Positions 51,201 through 59,411 of a DNA stretch of 64,000 bases are shown here, in pieces. The DNA is from Pseudoips prasinana (taxonomy: Eukaryota > Arthropoda > Insecta > Lepidoptera > Nolidae): assembly GCA_951640165.1 (NCBI GenBank), contig OX621264.1, positions 129,001-193,000 on the forward strand. Reading direction: 5' to 3'. Made by a program: the position numbers and the translations under genes. Below the pieces are notes generated by a model. That model did no database searches. It saw nothing but the letters and a program-made list of their open reading frames with translations, and was not told the origin of the DNA. Position 1 is the first letter of the stretch, and each line of letters opens with the position of its first letter.

Positions 51201-52951
51201 GAATAGGCCTGAGACGGTGGCGCACCGTGTTCCGCGCGCGCCTCTCTTGACGAGGGGGGCAAGGGTGCCCCCAACGGAAGTGGGGCTCACTTAAAAGTGG
51301 GCCAGCGCCTGTCCAGACTGCGGTGAATGCGCGAGCGAATCCCGTGGTCTGGACTATAGGTGGCTGAGGAACACCGTGGGGTTTTAGTCGGTAAACCCAG
51401 CACTACCATCTGGCTGGGAGTCCGACATACCCCGTCGCTTCCCCAGCGTGGGGAAATCCATAAAGGATTTCCCCACGTAAAAAAAGTTAGTCGACATCTG
51501 TTTCAAAAAAATTGTGGAGATTGGCAATATTTTTGTTTTTTTTTAATAGAATTTACCATTTTTAGGGTTCCCTAGCCAAATGGCAATAAACGGAACCCTT
51601 ATTCATTCGTTCATTCATGTCTGTCTGTCTGTGTATCTGTATGTCCGTCCGTATGTTACAGGAACTTCTTTTCGGAACTATAAGAACTTACTTGTTAAAA
51701 CTTGGTAAATAGATGTATTCTGCGAACTACATTAAGATTTTCACACAAAAATAGAAAAATAAAACAATACATTTTGAGGGTACCACATACTACATACAAA
51801 ATAATTTTGGAGTATATATCTATGGATACTCTTCAAAAATGATATTGAGGTTTCCAATATATATTTTCTAACTGAATAGTTGGCGCGAAAGACACTTCCA
51901 AAGTGGTAGATTGTGCCCCTCCCCCTGTAGCTTCTAAAATAATAAAACAAAAAAATATGATTCAACGATATCTATTAAGTAGTTTTTTTAAACGTCTTTA
52001 CCGTAAACCGCAATTTACCTATCATTCAATTAACTCAAATATAAATAAATAAAAAAACATATTATGTTGCTTGCTACGGAATCCTTCATGGGCGAGTCAG
52101 ATTCGCAGTTTGATGCTTTTTTATTAGTATTTAGAACTTGACTGTAGTCCTGTGGTAAGGTTTTGGCCGCAAGGGCTTGGCGATCGAGAAGGCTATGCGT
52201 CAATAGGCGTTTCGCAGCTGTTTTTCCAGTCTATCAAGAATACCACTGTTTGCAGCAGTTTTGCTCCATCACTACAAATATCAATACATTTCTTTTCCCA
52301 GGAAATATGTGATACAAGCACTGACGTGTGGTATTCATGGCAAGCCCTGTACAAAATAGTATTTGTTCCATTAAGTCTCATTGGATTCAAAACACATAAA
52401 AGCTAGAAAGTGCACACAATCCGCAATATTCGTAGATTCATCAAATTTCAAGGAGACTACTAAATTATTTTTTTTGTTCTCTTATTTATTCCCAATCACA
52501 GTAAACCTGAATTTGAAATGTCGTAAAAAGCAAGCGAATCACGATCGGGCGTTCCGCCACTGCATAGCAAGTGTCGCCCCCGTAACGCTCGTCGGGTCTC
52601 TGATACTCATTGCCTCAACTCGCATTTTAATTATGTATTGATCCGAACCCTAATTAAGAAAAGTACTAAATATGTTGGAAATACATGCAAAAAAGGGGGT
52701 TAAAAACGGGTACGGGGGGTCGCGGTAATGTTTCTTAATACTAAAGGGGTCGCGTCACGAAAAAGGTTGAAAAACACTGCCCTAGACCAACGAGGCAGTC
52801 AATTTTTATATATATAATAGATAATCGTACAGTGCGGATAGCGGCACCGCGCTGATGGTCACTTCCGCTCCAGGTGGTCAGCACAGCTTCTTCGTCGTCC
52901 AGCTCCCCGAAGTGGAGGCAGGCCGGCTGCACTCTGTCCGTGAACTGGATA
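42047..52951 (-). CDS. Serine protease homolog B, last three exons (5' part outside the window)
   Basis: Exons, in transcript order, are 52951-52831, 43158-43048 and 42214-42047. All have GT/AG borders; phases are the same as in gene A (phase 2 to 0, then 0/0, then stop). Exon lengths are 121, 111 and 168 nt against 124, 111 and 177 nt in gene A. Landmarks: [17 protein letters not shown], a Cys-rich exon [12 protein letters not shown] with [14 protein letters not shown], and [18 protein letters not shown], then [15 protein letters not shown]. The GDSGGP motif reads VSDPLM, so the catalytic Ser is absent. The His and Asp exons are not in the window. The intron between the first two visible exons is 9.7 kb and full of mobile DNA. 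Likely an extracellular pseudoprotease, paralogous to gene A and convergent with it. Confidence 0.78.
42327..42495 (-). mobile_element. Helitron-like element (AAGTCGGGTTTTCC type)
   Basis: On the minus strand it starts TCTACTATATAAAAATAAGT after an A and ends GAGGGGCACAGCTAG before a T. The interior has ACTCCAGAACGCATGAACCG, an abundant lepidopteran phrase. It lies in the last intron of gene B. Confidence 0.65.
42496..43047. other. Gene B intron; possible degraded type C SINE at 42850-43000
   Basis: GTTGCGCAGG, GAGGCACGGGCGTGTAA and a dispersed CAAGCACAGGCACAG match the type C SINE body only roughly. The rest is AT-rich without features. Confidence 0.35.
43048..43158 (-). CDS. Serine protease homolog B, penultimate exon
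   Basis: The acceptor is GGCTGTTCCAG and the donor is GTAAGTA (43047-43041). It has 37 codons, the same length as its gene A counterpart. Four Cys (EAC, HAC, ESC and one shared pattern) fit the family disulfides. Confidence 0.83.
43296..43607 (-). mobile_element. Helitron-like element, CGCGGACGAAGTCGCGGG family, copy 1
   Basis: On the minus strand, A then TCTATACAAATAAATAAAAT at the 5' end and GGGCACAGCTAG then T at the 3' end. The hairpin CGCG/CGCG (loop GACGAAGT) lies just before the 3' end. Close copies are at 45652-45962 and 60130-60446. Confidence 0.72.
43618..44258 (-). mobile_element. tRNA-derived SINE (type C), minus copy 2, with an inserted LINE tail
   Basis: The 3' end (TGTCCTCCTAGCCGAGATCC) lies at 43618-43660 and the rest at 43971-44258, with the tRNA-like head at the right (CGCTAGACCAACGAGGCAGT). 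The gap 43661-43970 holds an AT dinucleotide-rich run and the LINE tail that also occurs at 3440-3700. About 30 bp of SINE body is missing at the junction. Confidence 0.75.
44326..44464. mobile_element. MITE of the TACAGTCGCCAGCACG family
   Basis: CAGACGCCAGCACGTCCAGC at 44328 and, inverted, the right end CAGACGCCAGCAAATGAACC. TA lies at both sides (44326-44327, 44463-44464). The inverted repeats extend inward (CAATCTGTCAAATTTCT). No ORF. The ends match the Tc1-like remnant at 35105-36258, its probable source of transposase. Confidence 0.75.
44465..45102. other. Non-coding sequence
   Basis: No ORF or repeat end that I can support. Confidence 0.4.
45103..45366. mobile_element. 194-bp insertion flanked by a 31-35 bp direct repeat
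   Basis: The repeat ACAGGTATTTATGTATATAT with flanking TTTTATTT and TTTATT occurs at 45103-45137 and 45332-45366. Between them lies GAAGTTATACTTCTT ... AAGAAGTATAACTTC ... CACACAAG-T-run. The same element, inverted, is at 31648-32404. A 15-bp inverted repeat (GAAGTTATACTTCTT) is inside. Confidence 0.65.
45367..46018 (+). repeat. LINE 3' trailer with a nested Helitron-like element
   Basis: GGTTGTCTGGAAGAGATCGC-TGTAAGCGATAAGACTGCC at 45575-45615 and GTACGATAAAGTGTATTTAT-CTTATCTTATCTTATC at 45978-46018 are typical of the 3' end of an abundant lepidopteran LINE. The element at 45652-45962 splits them. Confidence 0.5.
45652..45962 (-). mobile_element. Helitron-like element, CGCGGACGAAGTCGCGGG family, copy 2
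   Basis: 311 bp; minus-strand 5' TCTATACAAATAAATAAAAT, 3' CGCGGGTACAGCTAG, A/T target. Nearly the same as 43296-43607. Confidence 0.72.
46241..48514 (+). mobile_element. DNA transposon with TAGGGTGGAGTG ends and 8-bp target duplication; superfamily unassigned
   Basis: The ends TAGGGTGGAGTG (46241-46252) and CACTCCACCCTA (48503-48514) are inverted repeats. The target ATGTATAG is duplicated at 46233-46240 and 48515-48522. The 2274-bp element encodes one decayed protein (next entry). An 8-bp duplication and TAGGG ends are compatible with hAT or a related group, but the protein is not a recognisable hAT transposase. Confidence 0.85.
46592..48170 (+). pseudogene. Unassigned transposon protein, decayed (stops, frameshifts, internal deletion)
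   Basis: A short intron (GTAAGT at 46610, acceptor TGTGTTTAG near 46659) probably joins a small first exon to [20 protein letters not shown]. After a frameshift near 46940 comes a Cys cluster, [20 protein letters not shown], which may bind metal. Next is [15 protein letters not shown] and a Ser/Pro/Lys-rich linker. In-frame stops lie at 47349-47351 and 47475-47477. The most conserved-looking part is [16 protein letters not shown], then [17 protein letters not shown] and [16 protein letters not shown], then LITWQD. After another frameshift (about 47915) come [31 protein letters not shown] and [13 protein letters not shown]. From memory this matches uncharacterised, transposon-like proteins found in many arthropods. 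A central stretch between GLRAF and PAFNF seems deleted. Function as a transposase is inferred from its place in the element. Confidence 0.65.
48523..49379. other. Non-coding sequence
   Basis: AT-rich; no recognised gene or repeat end. Confidence 0.4.
49380..49460 (-). repeat. Fragment of the type A SINE body
   Basis: GCGGAATTAACACTACATG and GGATTTTTTTACGCCTGATT are the reverse of parts of 6795-7035. Confidence 0.45.
49525..49783 (-). mobile_element. Helitron-like element (GTAGCCGGGCTGCTAG end)
   Basis: On the minus strand, A then TCATATAAAAATCAATGCC at the start and GCACGTAGCCGGGCTGCTAG then T at the end; the hairpin AGC(CGG)GCT precedes CTAG. It abuts the type C SINE. Confidence 0.55.
50314..51486 (+). 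mobile_element. 5'-truncated R1-like LINE nested in the hAT
   Basis: It has GC-rich coding sequence unlike its AT-rich host, a trailing untranslated region with GCCAGCGCCTGTCCAGACTG and repeated GGGGAAATCC words, and an A-run at 51478-51486. Sequence at both sides contains GTTAGT and GACAT, possibly a diverged target duplication. Confidence 0.75.
50362..51153 (+). CDS. R1-like ORF2 C-terminus with CCHC zinc knuckle (5'-truncated)
   Basis: This 263-codon open frame is the end of a LINE polyprotein. [20 protein letters not shown] is the segment after reverse transcriptase. [20 protein letters not shown] is the thumb-like part. [20 protein letters not shown] is the gag-like CCHC knuckle near the C-terminus of R1/TRAS-type elements (C-x2-C-x7-H-x4-C). 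A basic tail, [17 protein letters not shown], ends at TGA. Coding extends upstream in frame to about 50320 ([11 protein letters not shown]). Without its RT and endonuclease it cannot act. The frame is undamaged and the GC content high, so the insertion looks young relative to the hAT. Confidence 0.82.
   Translation: MGVVRSMALYGAPIWGESLTAKNIALLRRPQRAMAVRAIRGYRTISFEAASLLAGSLPWELEARTLALLYRWRGETLERGFRPALREIEARRSELHHNTVAEWRQRLAQPNAGHATIVAVRPVMEEWLERRHGALTYRLTQVLSDHGCFGKYLHRIGREETPSCHHCGSPVDTALHTLVECPAWETQRRVLGAAMGAADISLATVTEFMVASESSWDIVATFCEEVMIAKEVAERERETSSSLPSRARRTGRRRAHIANLRPP
51562..52126. repeat. AGGGTTCCG-family repeat, copy 4 (inverted)
   Basis: It starts TTAGGGTTCCCTAGCCAAAT and ends GGGCGAGTCAGATTCGCAG. 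It is more diverged than copy 3. It sits within the hAT element next to the LINE tail. Confidence 0.7.
52180..52465 (-). pseudogene. hAT transposase fragment
   Basis: Minus-strand frames give [20 protein letters not shown] and, after a shift, [20 protein letters not shown] then SDGAK. These match the FDESTD and WEKCxxICTDGAKAM motifs of hAT transposases (the latter carries a catalytic Asp). The rest was lost or displaced by the nested insertions. Confidence 0.72.
52831..52951 (-). CDS. Serine protease homolog B, upstream exon
   Basis: The acceptor is TTGTATGTTTCAG (ending at 52952) and the donor GTACGA (52830-52825). It encodes [17 protein letters not shown] and [18 protein letters not shown]. 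The donor is non-consensus at position 4-6. A 287-bp LINE fragment with target duplication has landed about 20-30 bp upstream of the acceptor. Confidence 0.8.
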
Positions 52952-52984
52952 CTGAAACATACAACGGCGTTTAGGTTAGTAACA

Positions 52985-53271
52985 TACATACATACATACA
53001 TAGACTCACACCTGTTTCCCAGAGGGGTAGACAGAGACAACGGATTTCCATTTGTCACGATCTTTGCATACTTCTTTTGCCTCGATTACTGTCATTATAT
53101 TCTTCATACATGCTCGCCGGTTTAGGGTACTTCTGACCTGCCCTTTCTTGAGAACATCTCCAATTTGGTCAGAGAATGTTCGACGTGGTCTTCCCCTTCC
53201 GGTTCAATCTTCTTTCATTCATCCTTTCTAAATGGCCAAACCATCTCAGCATGCCTTTTTCAGGTTAGTAA
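52985..53271 (-). mobile_element. RTE-like LINE 3' fragment with a 12-bp target duplication
   Basis: AGGTTAGTAACA occurs at 52973-52984 and 53272-53283, flanking the insertion. The minus strand encodes [18 protein letters not shown], then [14 protein letters not shown] and [17 protein letters not shown], the C-terminus of an RTE-like ORF2. It ends in a TATG repeat (TATGTATGTATGTATG reversed at 52982-53000). The left boundary is some 30 bp from a gene B acceptor. Confidence 0.85.
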
Positions 53272-53283
53272 CAATATAGCAAT

Positions 53284-53886
53284 AATATAATACTGAAACG
53301 ACAGCAATAACTAGCTACCTATTGATATATGAATTCTTACACAAATACACGCACACACATACACACACACACACGCACACACATTGTTTTTGTATTCGTT
53401 TTTACTCTTTACTTTGTTAACCTAATTATTCTCATAAACAAATTATGTACATATAAAAAAAAAAAAAAAAAAAAATCTTTTTATTTCAGACACTTGGCCC
53501 ATAATATTGTTAGTAAATTACATCTTAAAAACAATGTTAATCATAAAAAGTAATTGATTTAATTTAAATGCATATAGATCATATGCATGTGATCCTATTA
53601 TTCCTAAGAATGTATAATAAATGTGTCTCTTCATAAAGCGTGGAGACCTGGTGTCCTGAAATACAGGCCTTGAGCCTAGTTTAGGTACCAGTCTCCCACA
53701 ATATTGTAATTTCTACCTATAACTAATACACCTTATACAATGTACTCTGTAATATTGTGGTGAGAGAATAAAACATTATTATTATTAATATTATGCAAAC
53801 AGAAACTGTCATAGATCAAGTTATTAGGTGGAAGGTACGACGTGATTTCGATTTCTCGTATTAGTCTTCATTGTTCTGATTGAGTA
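53284..53886. other. Microsatellite, A-run and LINE trailer
   Basis: A CA/CACG microsatellite lies at 53340-53384 and an A-run at 53456-53476. From about 53630 to 53795 (GTGGAGACCTGGTGTCCTGA, then AATAAAACATTATTATTATT) the plus strand carries the 3' trailer of another LINE. No gene is seen. Confidence 0.5.
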
Positions 53887-54204
53887 ATTTATTTATTTAT
53901 TCATTTATTTATTGGCTCACCAACAATTGTTTACACTTATTATCGATTACAGGATACAAATGTTGAGAAACAAGTCTAGTGTAACAATCACTGACAGGTA
54001 AGCACCGCATGTATAAATAAAACATACATCATTATAAAAAAGATACAAAAAGAAAAACTAAGAAAACAAAGAAAACAGACATAATCACATTATTGAGCTA
54101 TTAAACTTAAAATTACTTTAAATTAAATTAAACAAAACAGATACAAAACAAAAGAAATAAACGCAGATAACAATTCAAAACCGGTAAACATACAAAGTTA
54201 GGTG

Positions 54205-57093
54205 TTATAGCGCATTTAGTGTAACTTTCTTAAAACTGTAAAACGAGTCAAAATGTATATCCACCAGGTCACTGTAGCTATTAAGCAATCTACAGATTCG
54301 AGGAATTGCGGAACTAGCTCCTATTACGGTTCTACGAAGGGGAGGATGCAGGGGTGTTATTGGAGCACGCGGACATCTAGCGGGAGCTTGAAATTTAATT
54401 TTTTCAAGTAAAGGTGGACAGTCGATTTTTGATCTCAGCACTTTGAATAAGAAAAGGCAATCGGTTATATTTTGACGTTTATCCAGGGATACCATTTGGA
54501 AATGAGTTAGTCTTGCTTCATACGACTTTTTCTTCTTGGCTATCCCGAAGGAAAATGATAAGTGCCAGAGAAACCTTTTCTGTATTCTTTCCAACCTTAA
54601 CTTATGAGTGGAATAGTGAGGCCTCCAGATGGTACTGCAGTACTCTAAAATACTGCGGACAAGGCAATTGTATAGAACTATTTTCGTCCTACTGTTCCGG
54701 AAACCTCTTATGTTTCTAATGACAAAACCAAGAATTCGAGAAGCTTTTTTGACTACCCTTTCTACCTGGGGTACAAAGGTCAACTTACTGTCGAAAAGAA
54801 CACCCAAATCTATGATCTCATCCACTTTTTTAATGACATCAGTACCAATGTGATAAGCAGACAGGACTGAATTTCTTTTCCTGGAGTATTTAACATGGAA
54901 ACATTTCTTGACATTTAAGCTCATATTGTTATCAGCGCACCATTTGACCAGCATATCGATGTCCTTTTGAAGCAGTCGTACATCATCCTCTGATTCAATA
55001 GTTCTACAAAATTTAAGGTCATCCGCGTACATATAATATTGAGAAAAATTTTAATTGAGCGGGATATCATTAACAAAGAAATTAAATAAAATTAGACCGA
55101 TGTGAGAGCCTTGTGGAACACCGGAAGTAATTTCTAAGACACTAGATTGGTATCCACTAGCTGCCACAAAGAAGAAACGATTTTGTAGATAAGAGTTTAA
55201 CCAATTTAGGAGAGTACCAGTAATGCCATACGCTCTTAGTTTGTCCACTAAGATTGGATGAGAAACGCGATCGAAAGCCTTACTAAAATCTGTATAAATA
55301 ACGTCCACATCCTTGCCGCAGTCAATAGCCTCAAACAAAGTTTCTGTAAAAACGGCAAGATTGGTACATGTGGACCTAGATCCCATGAATCCATGTTGAG
55401 AGTCACTTAAATGAAGTTTGAGGTGTGATTGTAAGTGAGGACATACCAGAGACTCGAAAACTTTAGCAAGTGTGGATAGAATGGATATAGGCCTGTAATT
55501 GGCTATGAGATCCTTCTCATTCCCTTTATGAACAGGGACTACCTTAGCTCTTTTCCATATGTCAGGAAATATGCCAGTATGGAGAGATTTATTGTAAATT
55601 ATTAATAATGGAACCACTAATGAATCAGCGCACTTAACAATAAAGATAGGAGGGATGCCATCCGGGCCAGCACCTTTTCTGCTTTCCAAAGCCTTTAACT
55701 TAGTGAGTAAGGTTTCATGGTCAAGGGTAGGTGCTGTTAGGAATAGACTATTATTCGCTATGTTTGAAAGGTAATCTGGAACCGGTAAATTGTGTGTAGT
55801 AGTTAAGTTAGTATAAACGGAAGCAAAGTGAGAAGCAAACATTTCGCATATTTTATCTCCGCTAGACGATGTTGTCGTATTATCAGACATTGTAAGCGGG
55901 AAACAACTCGCACCGCCCCGTTTATCCTTAATATAGGTCCAAAAATATTTTGGGTTTAAACAGATTTCGCTTTCAACTTTAGAAATATAAGTATTATAGC
56001 AATTAGTGGATTTAAATGAGCATCGCTTATTAAGTAATTTAATTTCCAGTGCATCCATTGGATTTTTATATATTTTATATCGCGTTCTTATCTTTTCCTT
56101 TTCTCTTAGCATTCTAATCAGATTTTTGTCAAACCAAGGAGGAAATTTGCGTTTCGTGACACGTTTGGGTGGTTGCAGATCTTTTATTGTTTTATTAATA
56201 ACATCGTACAATATACTAGTCATTGCGTTGACATCAATTAAGTCATGAAATAATGTTTCCCAGTCGAGTTCGTTAAGAATTTTACGAATGCTTTCATAAT
56301 CAAGCTTGTGAAAGTTTAATCTGTGGTTATCATTTTTGTAAGGTAGCCTGGCGTCAATATCCAATTTTATAACTATCTCAAAAGGTGGATGTAACGAGTC
56401 GACAACGCTAAGGTAACTTAAAGCATCATCAACTGTGCACGATGTTAAATTAGTCAGTGCAAGATCCAATATACGTCCTGACTTATTGGTAACATGGTTT
56501 AGTTGTATGAACCTGTGTGCATGAATAAAGTCAGTAAGTAATTGACTCACGCCGGGTGGCGAGTATCCATTATTCGGGTCACTTGCCATGCTCCAATCAA
56601 TACAACTTAAATTAAAATCACCTACTATGCACGTGTGCAAAGGTTTTTCAAATATACGGTTACAAGAACCTAAAAAGTCCTCCAGTACTGAACGCGTCAC
56701 GGGAGGTGGTAAGTAAACTGCGCACAAAGCTATTAAACGGTTACGTTTTGCAGTAGGTATGTCTATAGTAACCCAGATGTCCTCACAATTACTCTCCCAG
56801 TGGAATATACGTTTTGACTTTAGTTTTTTTGAAATAGCTATCAGTACCCCTCCCCCATCTTTTTTTCTACTATCTCTGTCCCGTCTATATACCACGTACC
56901 TATCATCAAATAATTCCGTACTCAGGACAGAGTCGTTCAACCATGTTTCAGTCAACATAACAATGTCATACGACTCGCAAGATAACGCACGGATAAAGTT
57001 ATGTGTTTTAGTGCGCAGTCCTCGTGTATTTTGGTAGTAAATTTTTAATTGGCGGAGTTTAAGAAAATATTTACAATATGCCAAAACGTTCAA
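54205..57093 (-). pseudogene. LINE ORF2 (endonuclease and reverse transcriptase) with one in-frame stop
   Basis: Endonuclease: IYYQNTRGLRTKTHNFI, VMLTETWLNDS, CIVGDFNLSCIDW. Linker: KYFWTYIKDKRGG. Reverse transcriptase: ANYRPISILSTLAKVFESLV, DSQHGFMGSRSTCTNLAVF, DVIYTDFSKAFDRVSHPIL, SGVPQGSHIGLILFNFFVND. TAA at 55051-55053 stops the frame only seven codons before the catalytic box MYADDLKFC, which is in the same frame and runs on to 54205. Total length would be about 960 residues, normal for the group. The stop separates palm motif B from the YADD box, so the protein should be inactive. Confidence 0.83.
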
Positions 57094-57117
57094 AATGTAA
57101 ACCAGAAATATAAATGA

Positions 57118-58195
57118 TTAAGTTAATTTACTGAGTGTGTCCATGTTTTTTATCAGGATATATTCAGATTCTTCGGTTTTACGCACGAAAATACGGCCTC
57201 CTCTAATCCAGACGTATTGGTACCCCATTTCCCTGGCCTTCAATCTTGCGGCATTATGTAGTATCCTGTTGGAAGCTGAGAGGTGCTCGGCGATATAGAT
57301 GGGAGTTTTAGGTCCAGAATAGTTAAGGTGTGTAGTATTCAATTTATTTTCAGGGTTAGATTTGTTAAACTTGCTGGTGGCTGCGAGTAATTGGTCTCGA
57401 ACACGTGGAGAAGCTAGCTGCACCACAATAGAGCGTGGACGTGTGTTGTTGGGGTTAAGTTTGGCCACCCTAGTGCAATGTATAATATCACGATCGAGGA
57501 TAGTACAGCCCACTACCTTAGACAATTCGTTGACCACTTGCATTAGGTTTTCCTGTTTTTTTTCAGGCAGGCATTGTATTTCAAGATTGCTTGATCGCGT
57601 TTGTTGTTCCAAGTGATTTAACCGAGTGTTTAAGTTGTTGATTGTGTTATTCATATTTGCGTTTTCTCTCTGTAATTCAGCTATAACTTTCCTGCCAGCT
57701 AAATGTTCTTTTAATAGATCTTCGTATTGTCTGTTCATATAGGTCATAGACTGATTCATTTCTTCTATTTTTTCTTTGACCTGAAGCAATTCTCTATTAA
57801 TAGTGACATTTAAGTCTTTACTGAACAAAGATAATTGTTCCTTTAACTCATTTTTCATATCATCACAGACTAACTGACGAATATCCTCGGAGGACAATTG
57901 CTGCTGCGCCTGCGGTTGCAAATTAGCGAGTTGCTTTTTACCTGCCTCTGGTGGTTGTAACGTTACGCGAAGGTTTATTTTCGGCGTTTGAACTTCTAGT
58001 GTCGCCATTCAAACAAGCTGCACAAAACCAAGCAGCAGGTAAGTCGTAATTATCACTTAGAGACAGGCAAAGAAAGTGATATGCTTTCAAGCATATGTTG
58101 CATTTAGCATATTTCTCATCATTTAGTTTCCTATTACAGCATCCAAACAACAACTTATGCGACTGTCCAGTCTTTATTCCATCCGTAGTAGACAT
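57118..58195 (-). pseudogene. LINE ORF1: PHD finger, coiled coil and FP-like domain, one frameshift
   Basis: The first frame (58195-57938) begins MSTTDGIKTG and holds a PHD-type finger: GCCNRKLNDEKYAKCNICLK, then AYHFLC and WFCAACL (Cys4-His-Cys3 spacing). A one-base shift near 57955 leads to the second frame. That frame has a Gln-rich stretch, a coiled coil (about 57830-57600, with INRELLQVKEKIEEMNQS and NTRLNHLEQQTRSSN) and a C-terminal domain. The domain contains CTILDRDIIHCTRVAKLN and RPRSIVVQLASPRVRDQLL, which resembles the FP-type domain seen in ORF1 of insect LINEs. The protein would bind element RNA; the PHD finger could in principle read histone tails. Two in-frame start options exist for the second part (Met at 58008). 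Confidence 0.75.
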
Positions 58196-58430
58196 AACTA
58201 ACGACTGTATCTTTTGTTTGTAATAATAAAATGGACTTTATAACTACCAAAATAAAAAGCGTAAAACGTGAGGTAATGTAACTCGTAGCACTCGTAGAAC
58301 GATGCGTAGGCGAGGAGGCGTGGACAGAGCTCGTAGCAAGTGGAAGGGCACGAAGGAGCGGGATGGCAATTATGAGGTACCTCTCCTTTCCGCGCGGGTG
58401 TGAGGGACGCTGCTACGATCGTTATCACTT

Positions 58431-58690
58431 AGGTTTTTTTTATTAAAATGCATTAATTATTTATATCACAACATTTGGAAATTAAAACTTATTGCACTGG
58501 TTATAGTATTAGATTGCAATATCTAATGGTATAATTATCGGGATTAACTGAATACGCGACTGCTTTCGATAGCAATTTGGACGGAACAGGTAATAATACA
58601 GTTGTTACATGTTTCATGGTAGACACATCGATTAGCCCGTTTTGGTCATACAATATTTATATTATAAGAGGTTATGACACGGGTAATAAT
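58431..58690. other. Non-coding sequence
   Basis: AT-rich, no feature supported. Confidence 0.4.
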
Positions 58691-58991
58691 AATAATAATA
58701 CGAAAAAGACATCCTTTGTGGATATAACAATACCGTATGATGAAAATATATCTAACGCAGAAAAAGAAAAAAATTTCAAAATACCTTGATCTGAGTTTTG
58801 AATATGCGCAAATTTGGAGAACCGAAAGACCTGCGATCATACCTATTGTTATATCCACAAATGGAGTTATTCCTAAATCCCTGAAAATCAACCTTGCAAG
58901 TTTAGGACTTGATATCTGGCTGGAGAGTTACATGCAGAAGGCGGTTCTGCTGGCGAATGCCAGGATTGTGCGGAAATTTCTCTCCATGTAG
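58691..58991 (+). mobile_element. LINE-like C-terminal fragment
   Basis: Two overlapping frames read KTSFVDITIPYDENISNAEK and, after a shift, LSFEYAQIWRTERPAIIPIV then GVIPKSLKI and AVLLANARIVRKFL. This is the continuation of the segment seen alone at 7459-7641. The IPIVI..GVIPKSL and LQKAVLL.T.RIVRKFL motifs mark the end of a LINE-type polyprotein; clade unknown. Confidence 0.55.
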
Positions 58992-59090
58992 CCCATATAT
59001 TTTATAAGTTGTATTTGTATTAAAATACCCTTATATAATGTATGTATTATAAATAATAGTGCTAATAAACATGGGATATTATAATAATAA

Positions 59091-59411
59091 TCTATACATA
59101 TAATAAAAACGTAGGAAAGTCAAAACTGTACATTGAATATCTTTTTAAAAGGATACTTGAGGCGTGATCTACAATCGATATCGAAGCCAAAAATATAGCT
59201 TTTAGAATTTTTGTCTGTGTGTCTATTTGCCTGTAAGTATGTCCGGAGTAAACCCAAAAAGTACAGCATGGATTTACATCAAATTTTGAATGAATATTAC
59301 TAAGTGGTCGGGTCAACATATAGGCTACATATTATCACGCTATCACCTACGGGGAAGGAGCCGTGATCATTTATTAAATTTAACGCGGGTAAAACCGCGG
59401 GGCACAGCTAG
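59091..59411 (+). mobile_element. Helitron-like element (ACCGCGGGGCACAGCTAG end), plus strand
   Basis: A then TCTATACATATAATAAAAAC at the start; hairpin CGCGG/CCGCG (loop GTAAAA) and GGGGCACAGCTAG then T at the end. 321 bp. A 5' fragment in reverse is at 14165-14323. Confidence 0.7.

Larger units (their letters stand above)
50106..52779 (-). mobile_element. hAT element with two nested insertions
   Basis: The ends CAGTGTTTTTCAACCT (50106-50121) and the inverse at 52764-52779 are classical hAT repeats. The 8-bp target CCCTAGAC is duplicated at 50098-50105 and 52780-52787. A 24-bp perfect palindrome (50127-50150, TCGCGACCCCCC and its inverse) lies just inside the left end. Inside are an R1-like LINE fragment (about 50314-51486) and an AGGGTTCCG repeat (51562-52126). 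Only part of the hAT transposase remains. Confidence 0.92.
49785..52800 (-). mobile_element. tRNA-derived SINE (type C), minus copy 3, split by a hAT element
   Basis: The body and box B (minus GGGTTCAAATCCCGGGTC) lie at 49785-50105, and the head (CCCTAGACCAACGAGGCAGT reversed) at 52780-52800. The hAT element at 50106-52779 sits between, duplicating CCCTAGAC. Confidence 0.85.
53887..58430 (-). mobile_element. Near full-length jockey-type LINE
   Basis: Reading on the minus strand: a GC-rich 5' leader (58430-58196), ORF1 (58195-57118, one frameshift), ORF2 (57093-54205, one stop), a 3' trailer and a TAAATAAATGAATAAATAAA tail (about 53916-53887). Both ORFs are damaged only once, so inactivation is recent or the sequence has errors. 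Confidence 0.8.
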
